Shown here piece after piece: positions 13,133 through 25,000 of a DNA stretch of 64,000 nucleotides; within the stretch, counting starts at the first letter, position 1, and each line of letters begins with the position of its first letter. This DNA is from Heterobilharzia americana (Eukaryota; Platyhelminthes; Trematoda; Strigeidida; Schistosomatidae), in the NCBI GenBank assembly GCA_944470555.2, contig OX104127.1, positions 129,209,113 through 129,273,112 on the forward strand. Direction: 5' to 3'. Both the position numbers and the translations under genes were made by a program. Below the pieces are notes generated by a model that did no database searches, had not been told where the DNA came from, and saw only the letters and a list, made by a program, of their open reading frames with translations.

Positions 13133-13400
13133 TTAAGTTTTACCTGACCACGGCGGGGATAAATGCTGTATAAATTTCTTCTGAGTACAGAGCTTCGTGT
13201 TGTTTATTCGAATTCCCATAACCTTAGCTATAAGCAGAAGGCGAATCATGACTTCATCGGAATAATTCGGTAGGATTCTGTAAATCACTGTGAACACTTT
13301 AGTTTTATCAACTCTGTGACCACTATCAACTAAATGTGACAAAATAGGACTTCTTATAGATTTAACCTGCCATTTTACCATATTCACATTCAAACTTTAT
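13133..13400 (-). pseudogene. Penelope-like element 3' fragment
   Basis: An 86-residue open frame: SPILSHLVDSGHRVDKTKVF, VIYRILPNYSDEVMIRLLLI, GIRINNTKLCTQKKFIQHLS. It has the same layout as the C-terminal end of the GIY-YIG module at 6 kb (SPIIEHLTSTGH, IIYKAKNF) and is probably the same superfamily. Only the last third of the nuclease remains, so the copy is dead. Confidence 0.75.
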
Positions 13401-15289
13401 TTATTCACTGCCTTCATCCTCCAGTATCACGCAACCTTATTATCCTTTCCCAAGCTTTGACCTACTTTGTCTGAAAATCTGTCTACACTGTCGTGTCATT
13501 TTGAACACTCGAATTTCCCCTTATACTCTCACTAATTTTATTATGTTAAAGTACACAATCTGTATCTGTGTTAGCGTTGACATTAAAGAATAAACACGTA
13601 GTATTTCCTAATAACTGTCTTTTTTAGCATTACATTCTAATTGATTCACAACTGATACTAATATCTTGCTATATTCCTTCAGAATGCCTTTTTTTTAATT
13701 TACCCTTTTTGTTTGCTTGCTCAGCATGACATAATTTCTGGGTCAACTTTTTAAATGCCATTCATTAAAACAGGCATAAGCATGTAAAAATACGCTTGAA
13801 AAAAAAATCAATTTTTCAGAGAAGTAACCAGTTTGGACAAAGCAAGCACAATTATAATATTAATAAATGGATGCAGATTTAAATTCAAGTGGCTATTTGA
13901 AAGAATAAATAACATAATCTCATGCTTCAGGTATAAAATATTGGATGGTAGCATCAGGAAGTATTGCGAATTAGGGAGTAAAAGGTACCTAGAAAGCCTA
14001 TCCGGGTTAAGTTCATGGCTCATAACCTGAAAGGCGTATTCCAATTTTCACAAGAAACAGATCATGTCGACTTATCAAACAACCTCAGAGTGCAATACAA
14101 TGCGACTGCCTTAACCATAAGTACGCTGGTGAGTGAAATAAGTGATATCATCTGTCAAAAAACCGACCTACTACCGTAGCCTGAAACAGAGAAGGGAGGG
14201 CTTCAACTCCTTATCATAAAAGATCCCCAGTTCTAATTTAATAACCAACTTTATCGATAGATTGAAGTAGCCTAGGTTAACCCATAGAATCTGCTCTAGC
14301 AGATGTCTTAGTAGATTATCTCTAATAGACGCAACTGAATTCAATCAGCAAACGAATAACTTATTACTATGAATGGTTTTATGATATATTCGTCATTTGT
14401 AATGATATAAACCATTCATCTCAACTGTTTGACAATCCCAATAACTTATAGGTAATACAAATGAAATGAACAATACCTTAACTATGAGAGCTTTTGTCCT
14501 GCCATCTATACGCGTGGACTAATAAGAATACTTTTCAGTACGACTAGAAACTCTTATTCTGCAATCACAGAACGAACCACACCATATTTTTCTGTTATTG
14601 GTTTCTTAAATGCTTATAAAGAAGTGAAAATAGGTTAAACAGTTTCATCTCAAGGATGTTGATAAACTACTTTGTTCAAGTGAATTTCATCCAAAAGTTA
14701 TCAGTAAAAGTCTTGACACTTTGAAAAGGAACGGATACAAGTCAAACAACAGAAATATATCGTATAAACATCCAGACCATAGGCGTTACGAATATCCTGG
14801 AAGAAATTGGACGCCAAGTCTGATTTAGTCACAATAAGAGTATATTTTGGTGTAATGGAGAAACACAACTCTCTTTTACTTAAGGATGTTTCAAGCTGTT
14901 GGCACTATGCCATTTTTAAACACTTTCCGAAAAGGATATTTAGCAGCTAGTTAGGGAGAAACACTATGGGTTAGAGTTGGATAAAGCATTTTAATCAACC
15001 TAGTTACTCCACTGCTAGCCACCACCAGGTAAATTCTAACTGGTGGGATAGTAATATTTAATCAAAGTAACACAGAAAAGAAACAACCAATTGAAATATC
15101 GTTACCCATGCAAGCGATTTTCATAAACTAAATTGGATCTCCAAACAGTATCTTCATTAGATTCATGTATTAGTGAAGTGTCTATCCCGATTGTTACAAA
15201 TCATCCCACGTGATGTCACTGGTTATTTAGCCTTTTCACAAGTTGACCAAACGGTTAGCAGTTTTCAGAGCCTTACCAGAATAAGTTAG
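13401..15289. other. No recognised feature
   Basis: AT-rich. Open frames near 13.8-14.0 kb exist on both strands but have no recognisable domain and are treated as chance. Confidence 0.5.
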
Positions 15290-16670
15290 TGATCCTTAGT
15301 TTGAAAATACTTTCCAATTTTAGCATGAACTAGATCGTGTCAGTGGGTCGGACAAATTCATGATGTCATTCGAAGGGTGAGAATATGATCGATGTATCCT
15401 CATCCAGCTCTTTCTGAAACTTAACTGGCTTTTTCGACCTTGCTGTTCTCAACCTCCAGTTACGCGTCGGATGACTACGGAACGTAGGATCTTGGACACA
15501 GTATTAGTCGAATTAATTCCCTCATCCTTGTCACAAAAAGATTTCTCCACCTTCTTATGGGCTCCGATGGTCAGTGAGAGACATCAGTATGAGGCACCAC
15601 CCCTCATTTCCATACACCACCCAGTACCTCCATCAATCTGATCTGAAATCTCCCACCTCCATCATTGAAAACCTTAGGCGGCAAACTGTCAGGTTCTGCT
15701 ACTTTGCATCGTTTCAGGTTCGATACAGTCGTCTGAAGTTCAGTGACACATTCAGGTTCAGGATGGATGTTAGGCAACTGAAGCGTCGCTGAGGACCAGT
15801 TGAAATGTTCTGCAAAATGTTTTGCCCAACGTTCTAGCCACTTGATCTGGAGAGTTATCAGCATCCCATTCTTTTCAGTAATCATTTCACAAACCATTAT
15901 ATTCTTGACAGTATCCTTAGTAGTTATCGCGTGCTACCCAACGTTGATGCCTTCTCTATTTCTCTCGCTCACCATACGTCACTGCTCACGATCGACGCAG
16001 ACTCTTGTTCAACTGACACTTAAATTGCTTTCGCCCTTTATCGTGGTCAGAACCGCCTGGAATCACTCTTCTCGCTTCAATCAGTTTAGATGACCTTTTG
16101 GAAATCCATTGACGTTTGCTAATCTTCGGATGTAGGTCACCCATTATCGTTACTACTTTTTCTAAAGCAGACTTAATTTTACGCCAGGTTTCCTTAGCAT
16201 GAGCATTGCTGTCACGTTTCAATAAATGCTTAGCTACCTCTCCTAAATATGCACCTGAAATTTTCATCTTCCAGTCGAACACAGAAGGGCTTAACTGCCT
16301 TCTTTTCTGAGACCGATAAGGCACAGATGTACACAAGACCATACTAGCACGTGAACGGAATCTAAAGATGTACCCCAGAAAGGGAAGCAATATGATCTAT
16401 CTGTGTCCATCATTGGTTTGATGTTGGTGAATGCTGCGTGACACAGTGTTTCTCCTTATGCTAAAAGTTAGTGCTAGCCAGAAACAAGTAAATGTCAGAA
16501 GAAAAGTGCAACAGATGATCACCATTATCAGTTCGTTGATATAGGATTTCGTTGATACTTCGCAGATGCTGTTCCAACTGCTTCAGCTTTCCTACTTGAG
16601 TGTTAAAGTCGTCTGTTATTGTGATTGTATTTGAACGGCTTGCTTTCTGTGTCAAAATTGACAGCTTTTT
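15290..16670 (-). pseudogene. RTE-clade retrotransposon fragment (endonuclease to RT)
   Basis: Minus strand, in order: endonuclease C-terminal end (DDFNTQVGKLKQLEQHL, QRTDNGDHLLHFSSD, LFLASTNF; 16655-16461); linker ([37 protein letters not shown]; 16390-15986); RT N-terminal region (ITEKNGMLI, WAKHFAEHFNWSS, SSLKRCKVAEPDSLPP type; 15897-15604); then NTVSKILRSVVIRRVTGG and, by frame change, CIDHIFTLRM near 15400. It is read across several frameshifts and stops. The same linker occurs at 24174 on the plus strand. Confidence 0.85.
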
Positions 16671-18058
16671 TTGCAGAATTCATGCTCTTTATCATCTGAG
16701 CTGCAGTAGCGGGCTCGTAGGCGTAGATTGTTAGGTGATTTACAAGAAAAGAGTTAAGAAATCGTTGCTATCACTTGGTGTAAACAGTTCAAATACACTT
16801 GAATGATGAGTGATTGGATTCTCTGCTAAACAAATTCGTTCAGGAAAGTTTCATGTATACCAAAACAAAACAGCAACTGGTATAACAGTATATCGAACTA
16901 ACTTTAAAACTGTTGAGCAATACAGTGACAGACGTAATGATAATCATGAACAGGATGGACTAATGTAAATTCATACCGATTTTGAACCCTCTCAGTCTAC
17001 CTATACATATTTAAAACCGCTCAATTTGTATGTGTGCATCTTTCCAGTATTCTAAGCTCAACTTCAACTTTCCAATAAGGTAAATAAATCCAGGATTATG
17101 CATGAAGCAAAGAGAAAATTAAATACATATATTATATGATAAATAAAATGTAGCTGAAAAAGCCTTATGAAAGCAAAAGCAAAAGCCATTGGGTTCTCCA
17201 GAAATCAACGACGTGTAGACGTACATACACATATTGAATTGAAAAAAGTCATCATAGCCTGAAGATGATACAGTAACAACTTAAAAATATGCAACTATTA
17301 GTATGCCAAGTAAAAACACCAAATCAAATGAAAAATTCTGTATAAACAGAAAACAACTGTGTCAGCACAAAGTGTACACTCATGTTTACACACAAAAGAT
17401 CAAATCAAGAATGAATTGCACACAAGTATATATTTACGGGATTCAAGTTATTTACATAAGGATAGGGTATTCTCCCAAGGTATTTTTTGTAATAGTAATA
17501 AAAATGATACACGGAAGATATCGATGACATCTGATACTGCAGTGGATGCGATCCTCAAAGATTTGTGTATATTCCAAGAGTTCAAAAGAAAGAAGGCAAA
17601 AAACGATAACAAGTCATTCATTTTCTTTCCTCGTTTGTAAGCATTCATAAAGTTTGTGTAAAGAAGGTAAATGATATTAATTTTTACACATACATATATA
17701 CGTCAAGTATAAATTAAGAACTGTTTATGACAGAAGTTTCCATAACTGCCTTCATAAAGTAAAATATTTTCCTTCAAATTTGTTTACTATGCGTTAAAAT
17801 AGAAAGAAAGAGGGCGCGAGAGAGATAGACAGCGTAAACACACTTGATAAAAGTGTCTATATAAACAAACTCTTCGAAGATCCACTCACTTGTACACAAA
17901 CATAAACGCCCTCTAAGACACAAGCCAGAGGAAATAAAGTAAGACAACGAGAAGTAAACACAAACATACATATTACACCACAGTTGCACTGTATTTCATT
18001 GAAATCAAAATAGAAATTACAGCTGACATTTTTGTTTCTGTCACTAAGGGTAAATAAG

Positions 18059-18062
<4 letters not shown>

Positions 18063-18114
<52 letters not shown>
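18063..18114. repeat. (TA)n microsatellite
   Basis: About 26 TA units downstream of the FAM13 stop codon. Confidence 0.95.
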
Positions 18115-18118
<4 letters not shown>

Positions 18119-18436
18119 CTGACACAGTTTGACCAGTATGCACAATGATTTGACTAGAAAATTGAATGTCCCAGCAAGGTTGAAGGTATAGAACAAAAGT
18201 ATTAAAATTTAAAAAGCCAGAAGGAGAGAAAGAGAGACGGAGTGTTACAGTGAAGATCAATGACGTCTAAGAAACACAAAGCTAAACTTAATGTACACTA
18301 GTACTTCTTAATACTGCTTAACAACGGGTTCGACTACACGTAGACATTGTACTGGAAGTAAGATAATGTTTAAAAACCAAACATTGCAATACAAAGCAAT
18401 GAAATATCTTCATATTTTAATACTGACTACATTTTG

Positions 18437-18442
18437 TTTATT
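18437..18442 (-). terminator. Candidate polyadenylation signal (AATAAA on minus strand)
   Basis: TTTATT on the plus strand reads AATAAA on the gene strand, about 470 bases after the FAM13 stop codon. Nothing else in the sequence confirms its use. In an AT-rich genome such hexamers occur often by chance. Confidence 0.35.
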
Positions 18443-18911
18443 TCAGTTGGATTCGAAAAATGCAGCAGGCAGTGAATAAAGAAAGCTATAAGCAGAACAG
18501 TTAGCAAGTTGGAGGGCAAAAGCATACACAGTTTGGGCTGAAAGACAATAAAACTTTAGAAAAAACATTGTCAAGAAAGTATAATTCACCACTAATGCAT
18601 CCTAGATAATTGAAACCATGCATCTAGAAGCTGTAAATCAACAACAAAAAGAAGGTTAACAAGTAAAAAGCAACGAAGAGATTTTTTTTTAAAATTGTTC
18701 ATTTTATCACATGAGGAAAAAGGCTTCATCTCTGTAAAACAATCAAGTATGTACGTAAATTTTCTCTTCTATTTTTACAAATAGATTAATAGAGCATAAA
18801 AAGAAATATATTTCTTACCTTGACAACATTATTTGTAAGTGAACACTAAAGGAAACCACAAAGAAGGGATACTCAGAATTATGATAGTTTCTTGTGAGAG
18901 TAACCAAGAAT

Positions 18912-19072
18912 TCATTGTTCCACACTATTATTGCTATCACCTTGTATATTGATCAAATCTGAGGAGCAGAAGTTTAAACGAGAATCGACAGCTTTTAACT
19001 GACGTTTAATGAAGCTATACAGTTCGAACTTGTCACGCATTGGCTCACGTTCAGCTTTGGTAGGTTTACGCC
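18912..19072 (-). CDS. FAM13: FAM13 exon 10: C terminus and stop
   Basis: Encodes residues 1344-1396 and TGA. The join with exon 9 rebuilds [12 protein letters not shown] followed by [17 protein letters not shown]. This is the last conserved block of FAM13 proteins: a basic turn, then a helix of the YxxIKxxLR type. A short Ser/Asn-rich tail follows. The acceptor is ttcttcttctag. The family match together with the correct phase makes the assignment firm. Confidence 0.92.
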
Positions 19073-22000
19073 CTAGAAGAAGAAATGAAATGGTTATCAA
19101 TTTTTCGAAATAAAACTGTGTATAAACTTAATTTACTTAACTGGATACATTCAATGTTAAATGAATAGCCAGATAGACATAAAAACCATAGATGTACCAC
19201 CCAACTTTGGAAGTTGTCACTCTTTACATCAATTCACAGACGCAGAAGTTAACATGGGAAGAGTTGAATGGAAATGTCAGACTTACTGGTAGATCGTGTA
19301 CTACATGACTTTTCGTTTGGTGTGACAGGTGTGGACTACTTTGGCTTCGTCTGCGTAGCACGAATAAGAAGCGCTATAGAAGTGTGTATGCACAAAAACT
19401 GGAGCTACCCATTTACAAGTGGATAGGTTCTCCAACAGACAGGGTTACCCAAAGAAGGTTTATAGTGATCGAGGGAAGAACTCAAAGTGCATCAAACTGA
19501 GAAATAAAATCACAGACAGGAGGATGAGCAAAAATACCACATGAAAGTCCAACTCTCCATATTACAGTCATTGTGAGAATGTGGGACTGAATTATGAAGC
19601 CCATTCATCGAATTCTGAGGGCGACTTCGCCAGAGCAAATTTTCATGGAAGAGTTAATGCTCAATTATTTGACGGAAGTAGAAAGAGTTTTGAATCACCA
19701 ACTATTAACAACGCTTCACGATGAACCAGACGGTTTAAGCGTTTTGTCACCTGTATACATACTTTTGTTGAGTGAAACACTGGACGCAGTATGCGACTAT
19801 CTTGACTCATACAAACGGTACAAGCAACACTAGGGATGAGGGCAGATGCATTTCGAAAACAATGATCCCAAGAATAACTTGCAACACTACAAGTGAGACA
19901 AAATAGAGGCTTTTACGACGACGGCTATAGGTAGGCGATCTTTTTTCACTTCCTGGGTAAAACCAACCTCGTGAAATGTAACCGAGAAGTTGTCACAAAT
20001 GCAATGGCTGGAAACGATGGATATATACAGGAGGCGGTGAGTAGAACATTATCAGGCAGGCTGCAACGCAACATAAGCAGATTAAGTTTGCTAGATGAGA
20101 CAGAAATGAGGTAGGTAGATTTACCCACCAAGACAACCTCTGCGATTATGGCAAAAGTAGGTGTACCATTTCCGCTCACAGTTGGCTCCTAGATAGGGCA
20201 TGTATTAATAGAAGGCTATACTGGCTTGTGGGGCGGTGCTAAATATGCTTTATCTGTCTATTTCCATTATGCCAATCTTGCTCTCCAAGTTGTATTTGTA
20301 TTGCAACCCTACTAACCACCTACTCACAACTGTTCGATTAACATTTCTTGAATTCGCTTCTGCCCATCAATACCCTTTCGCATTTGTGACCTTCATTCTG
20401 ACCGGCTGCCTTTATATCTGTTTTATTTTGGACTATTTTTGATAGTTTGGTTAGTTTACTCGTCTAAGGAGTCAGCTCCTGGTTCTGACTGTACATTATT
20501 TGTAGACTCCTTGGAAAGTCCATGCTGACTCTTCCGTGCAATTGATTTGATGACTCTCCCCGCCACAAACCTGCTACAGTTGAAGGTTCTAGTTATTATT
20601 ATTACTTTCGTTATAATCCCTACTTACCTCATCGCACAGACAATAAACCTCAATATTTTGTTTAGAAGTTCTGCGGGTAACTTTGATTGACGTTTTGCGA
20701 TTGTCATTTCAGACGTAACACGGTAAGAAACCGTATCGCAAAAGCGGGAGATTATTATGAACAGGTTACAGGACGAAAAGGAATAGGTGTGTCTGAGTAA
20801 CGGCGATAAATTTTGAGTTTTATTCGTTGTTCAACAGGTATTAGTAATAGTAGTAGTAATATTACGAGACAGTTTTTACGTTGATTATAGTAACCAAGTG
20901 AATTACGCCCAAGTACTTGCTTCAAGTACTAGTGATTACATTAAAATAAAGATAGATGTATATCCAACAGACACCTTCTCCACTACCATGTCAAATAATA
21001 GCTGGGCCCCATTATACAGTCTAGTTAGACGAAATCTTTTCAGATAATTATCAATATAACTGCTTATGTTTGAAGCTATACTATCGTACACTTCTGAGAG
21101 AATGATATCAAGACGCAAAGTATGCGGAGGTCCGGCAAATATATAAAGTTCAGAAAAGATGACTGGTTCACAGACTAACTAACAAAATCAATGTACTAAC
21201 TCGCACACAAGTGCATCGGCTCAACTTGCCACACTTCACTCTACTACAAAAAGAACAGGTGAACAGAAAAAGAGTGATATCAAAGAACACAATAGTATGT
21301 GAAAAAATGAAACAATTTAAAGATAACGGTTAGTGAGAATATTCAAGTTCGAGAAGATGTGACTCATCTCCAGTCATTTCACTAACAATCCTCAACCGCT
21401 GATTTCTTTCGTCTCGGTGACCCCAGATCGGCAGTCTACATCCTCCCACACAACTCTGAAAAACACTAAGAGACTTCATCGACTGGTGTCACGTCTTGGT
21501 CTGGTCTGGCACTCTGAACTTTCTTACAACCTAACCCAGCTTCCTCAGCATAACACGTCCAGGTAAGCGGTGGATCGGAAATCACAGTACATATCCAAGC
21601 CATTTCAGTCGACTAAGATTCACAACCTCATTCACTGACTTCTCTTTCTTCTCTAGAACTCTTTTCCTAACTTCAAAATTGCTCACAAGGTGATTCCACC
21701 ACGCGTGAGAAATGCTACGGAGACACCTATGATCAAAACCCTGTAACCGCTTCATGTCTTCTGCTTTCAACGGCCGTATTTAACAGCTATATAACGGGAC
21801 AAATCAGACTGCAGTGCCTCATGTTCATCCTTGGGTAGATAGTTGGAGGTTTCCCCAGTTGGCGCTACAGAGGATACAAGTTGCCAAATGTCAAACGAGC
21901 ATATGAGCTCCTAGGTGGATGCCTCGATATCAGTTGAATGTTTAGTGTATTCGAGCTGAGATTTCGTCAGCAACCAGCACGATCAAGCTGATACGGCTCC

Positions 22001-25000
22001 CCAAGTAAATGAAGTGCTCGACATATTCCACCACTTCACTCCCTATCCTTAAAATAGGGGTGCTCGCAGACCAGTCGTGGAGCACCACCTTACAATTAAA
22101 AGGTGCCAGACGCATGCCAATCATACTCAGATTTTGATCAACTCATTTACAAGACCATACATTTTATTAGCGTTTTCGCTTAGTAGGCAATATCATCTGC
22201 ATACTTCAATCCAACCGAATGATTTCCAGGGGAAACGTCAATCACTATTAATTCAGATGTACCTAAGCTTATGCCCATTAGTACATCTACAACGAAGTTA
22301 AATCGGAATGGTGACAGAGGGCATCCTTAGTGGATACTACTAGTTGTCATCAATTCTCAAGACAACTCTCCATAAGCCCTTTTGTCATCTCACTTTTTGT
22401 TTTTGTGTATCAGGATACTTTCCGGTTCATTGCCATAGTGGTCTTTAGAAATGTGAATGTTGGGGTCGAAGTGCTATTGTGCCAGGTTCTAGATTGCTGT
22501 AATCAGACAACACGTTATCATTTATGGCTTTGTGCTTCTCAGCGTGGTGCACTTCCATCAACGTTTGTTATGAAATAAATTTTGATCTACTGTGTGAAAG
22601 CGATAAATACTAGTTATTACGTTTCCGAAAAATCGGATTGTATACAGGGAAATATTTTTTCTGAACCTTAAATTATCACAGTATTCATTAATCCTCCCCT
22701 GCTTCTTTTTTATCATTCGTGTAAAACGGGATTACCTTTTTATATGCCAGTCAATTCGTAGAATCTGTCAGTCAATGTAATTTACATTTAAATTAGTATT
22801 TTGGACAGTTGTATCAAATATTCATGTGTTTATTTGCATCACATGTTCAGTCACGTTAATTAGTTCTACAAGAGGAAATTAGTCCCAGTGGTAAAATTAT
22901 AATATGCAACATTCTATTTCACACAAGTATTTATACATTTTAAGACATTCTGATATTAGTAGTAAAACTAGAATTCTGTTTTCATTCAGCATATTTTAAA
23001 GTTGTACATGGTGCTAGCGTACTTGTCGAAACTAAATAAATTACTTTTTTGGTGACCAGCCTACTGTCGTTAGTGCTGGAAAGTAATTGCATAGAGGTTA
23101 ACGTCGATTTGAATATAATTAATAGTATGCAACATTACTTACAGTTTGTTCATTTACCACAAGGAAACACATGAAAATGATTTTATTTCATGCAATGCAG
23201 ACTTCTGCCTGTTTAACTGTATATTTTCTTTTGTTATAATTTACTTGGTTGTGGCTAGCAGGACAATCCAAGACGCGCATTTCGTCCTGTCTGAGATTCG
23301 TCAACCGGGTGTACCCGCACCTCAGTGAGTGCGGCTTTTCCCACTGAGACTCGAACCCAGTACCAATCACTTCAAACTTCCAAAGCGTCAACCGCTAAGC
23401 CACTGAGGCATGATATTCACCTCTTATACACTGGGTATTAGTTATTACTATTTCTTGATATACTTGTAATTCTCCATTGTTGTGCTGGATCGAATTGACT
23501 GACTTCTGTTGGCATATGGGCTCCTACTCGGATACCTCGATATTGCTTGAATATTTATTGTTACAGTTGATTTCATTGTAGCTAGCAGAGGAATCCAAGA
23601 CGCGCGTTTTGTCTCATTCGGGACTCATCAGCTAACTACTTGGTGTTTGAGGCAATGGGCACGGAGTTCGAGTCTCAGTGGGAACAACATCACTCACTAG
23701 GGTGCAGGTACATCCACTTGACGAGTCCTAAATAAGATGGAAGGTGTGTTCTAGATTCCCTAGCTAGCAAAAACCAAGTCAGTCAAAGTAATAAATATCC
23801 AAGTGATATCGAGGCAGCCTTATAGGAACCCATAGTGCAACAGTGGTCGTTCAATTCGGCCTAGTATAACAACGGAGAATTACAAGTATATCAACAAATA
23901 GTAATATTTTCTTTCACATGTATTACCCAATGGAAATCGCACAATTCATTTAACTGACGTTATAGAAAGACTGTGTTTTATCAGTTAGGCTATTTATTGA
24001 AATCTGTTTTCATGACACTCCCACAGAACCTCTTTTTTGTGTTATTCCTAAAGTTAGTTGAGCAAGTAGCATAATCCATAGTTCAATTAGCTTTTCAATA
24101 ACTATAAAAAGTGATCACATGAATGACTATAACTCACAGGAAACAGACTATAGTAAAACCTGTCTATGGTTGATTGGAAGATGAGAACATCAATTACGAA
24201 TTTAGGGAAGAGATAGCTGAGCATTTATCTGAACACGAGAGCAGTGCTCATGCTGAGGAAACCTGGCATAATATTAAGTCTGCTTTAGAAACAACGGTAA
24301 CAATAATGGGTAACCTACATCCGAAGTTTAGCAAACGTCAATGGATTTCCAAAAGGTCATCTAAACTGATTGAAGCGAGAAGAATGATTCCAGGCGGTTC
24401 TGACCACGATGAAGAGCGAAAGCAACTTATATGCTAGTTGGCCAAGTCTTCGCGTCGATCGTGAGGAATGGTAGATAACAAAACCGAAAAAGATGGCATC
24501 AGCGTCGCCTAACACTCAGCAAGTATTAAGGCTTATTGAGTATACGGAGGAGAAAGAGAAGATGGTTAGTGAAACGACCATTGGAAAGGATAGGATGCTA
24601 ATAACCTCCAGTTCAGAGAACACAACCCCATCAAAATTATCCTCCTGAGCTACAAATATTTTCCATCACCTCAAAATAGTGTAGTATACGATATAGGTGA
24701 AAAGTCTAATTAAGCAGAGAATAGGTTACTCAATTAACTTTATGCATTAGGCATATTATACTTTGCTGATTTTCTGTTGTTGTACACTATTCTCATTACA
24801 TAATAAATACTCTTTTTCCTTCCTTCCTTCCTTCATTTCCATTTGGGTTCACATTCAATGTCTAGATAAGCTTAATTTTTTATTTCCTGTAAATATAATA
24901 ATTGATTACTCAGAAATATTACTACATCATGTAACATATATATAACATTCCAATAGATGAGGACAGCTATAACTAAGAGTATTGTACTATGTCAGTACAC

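Larger units (their letters stand above)
16671..18911. other. Probable 3' UTR and 3' flank of FAM13
   Basis: AT-rich. It holds a (TA)n tract at 18063-18114 and a candidate AATAAA on the minus strand at 18437-18442. The 93-residue plus-strand frame at 17359-17640 has no recognisable domain. Nothing else is supported. Confidence 0.5.

Noticed and set aside
17303..17640. Plus-strand frames of 74 and 93 residues
   Set aside because: AT-rich, no recognised domain, overlapping in two frames, and located in the likely 3' flank of FAM13.
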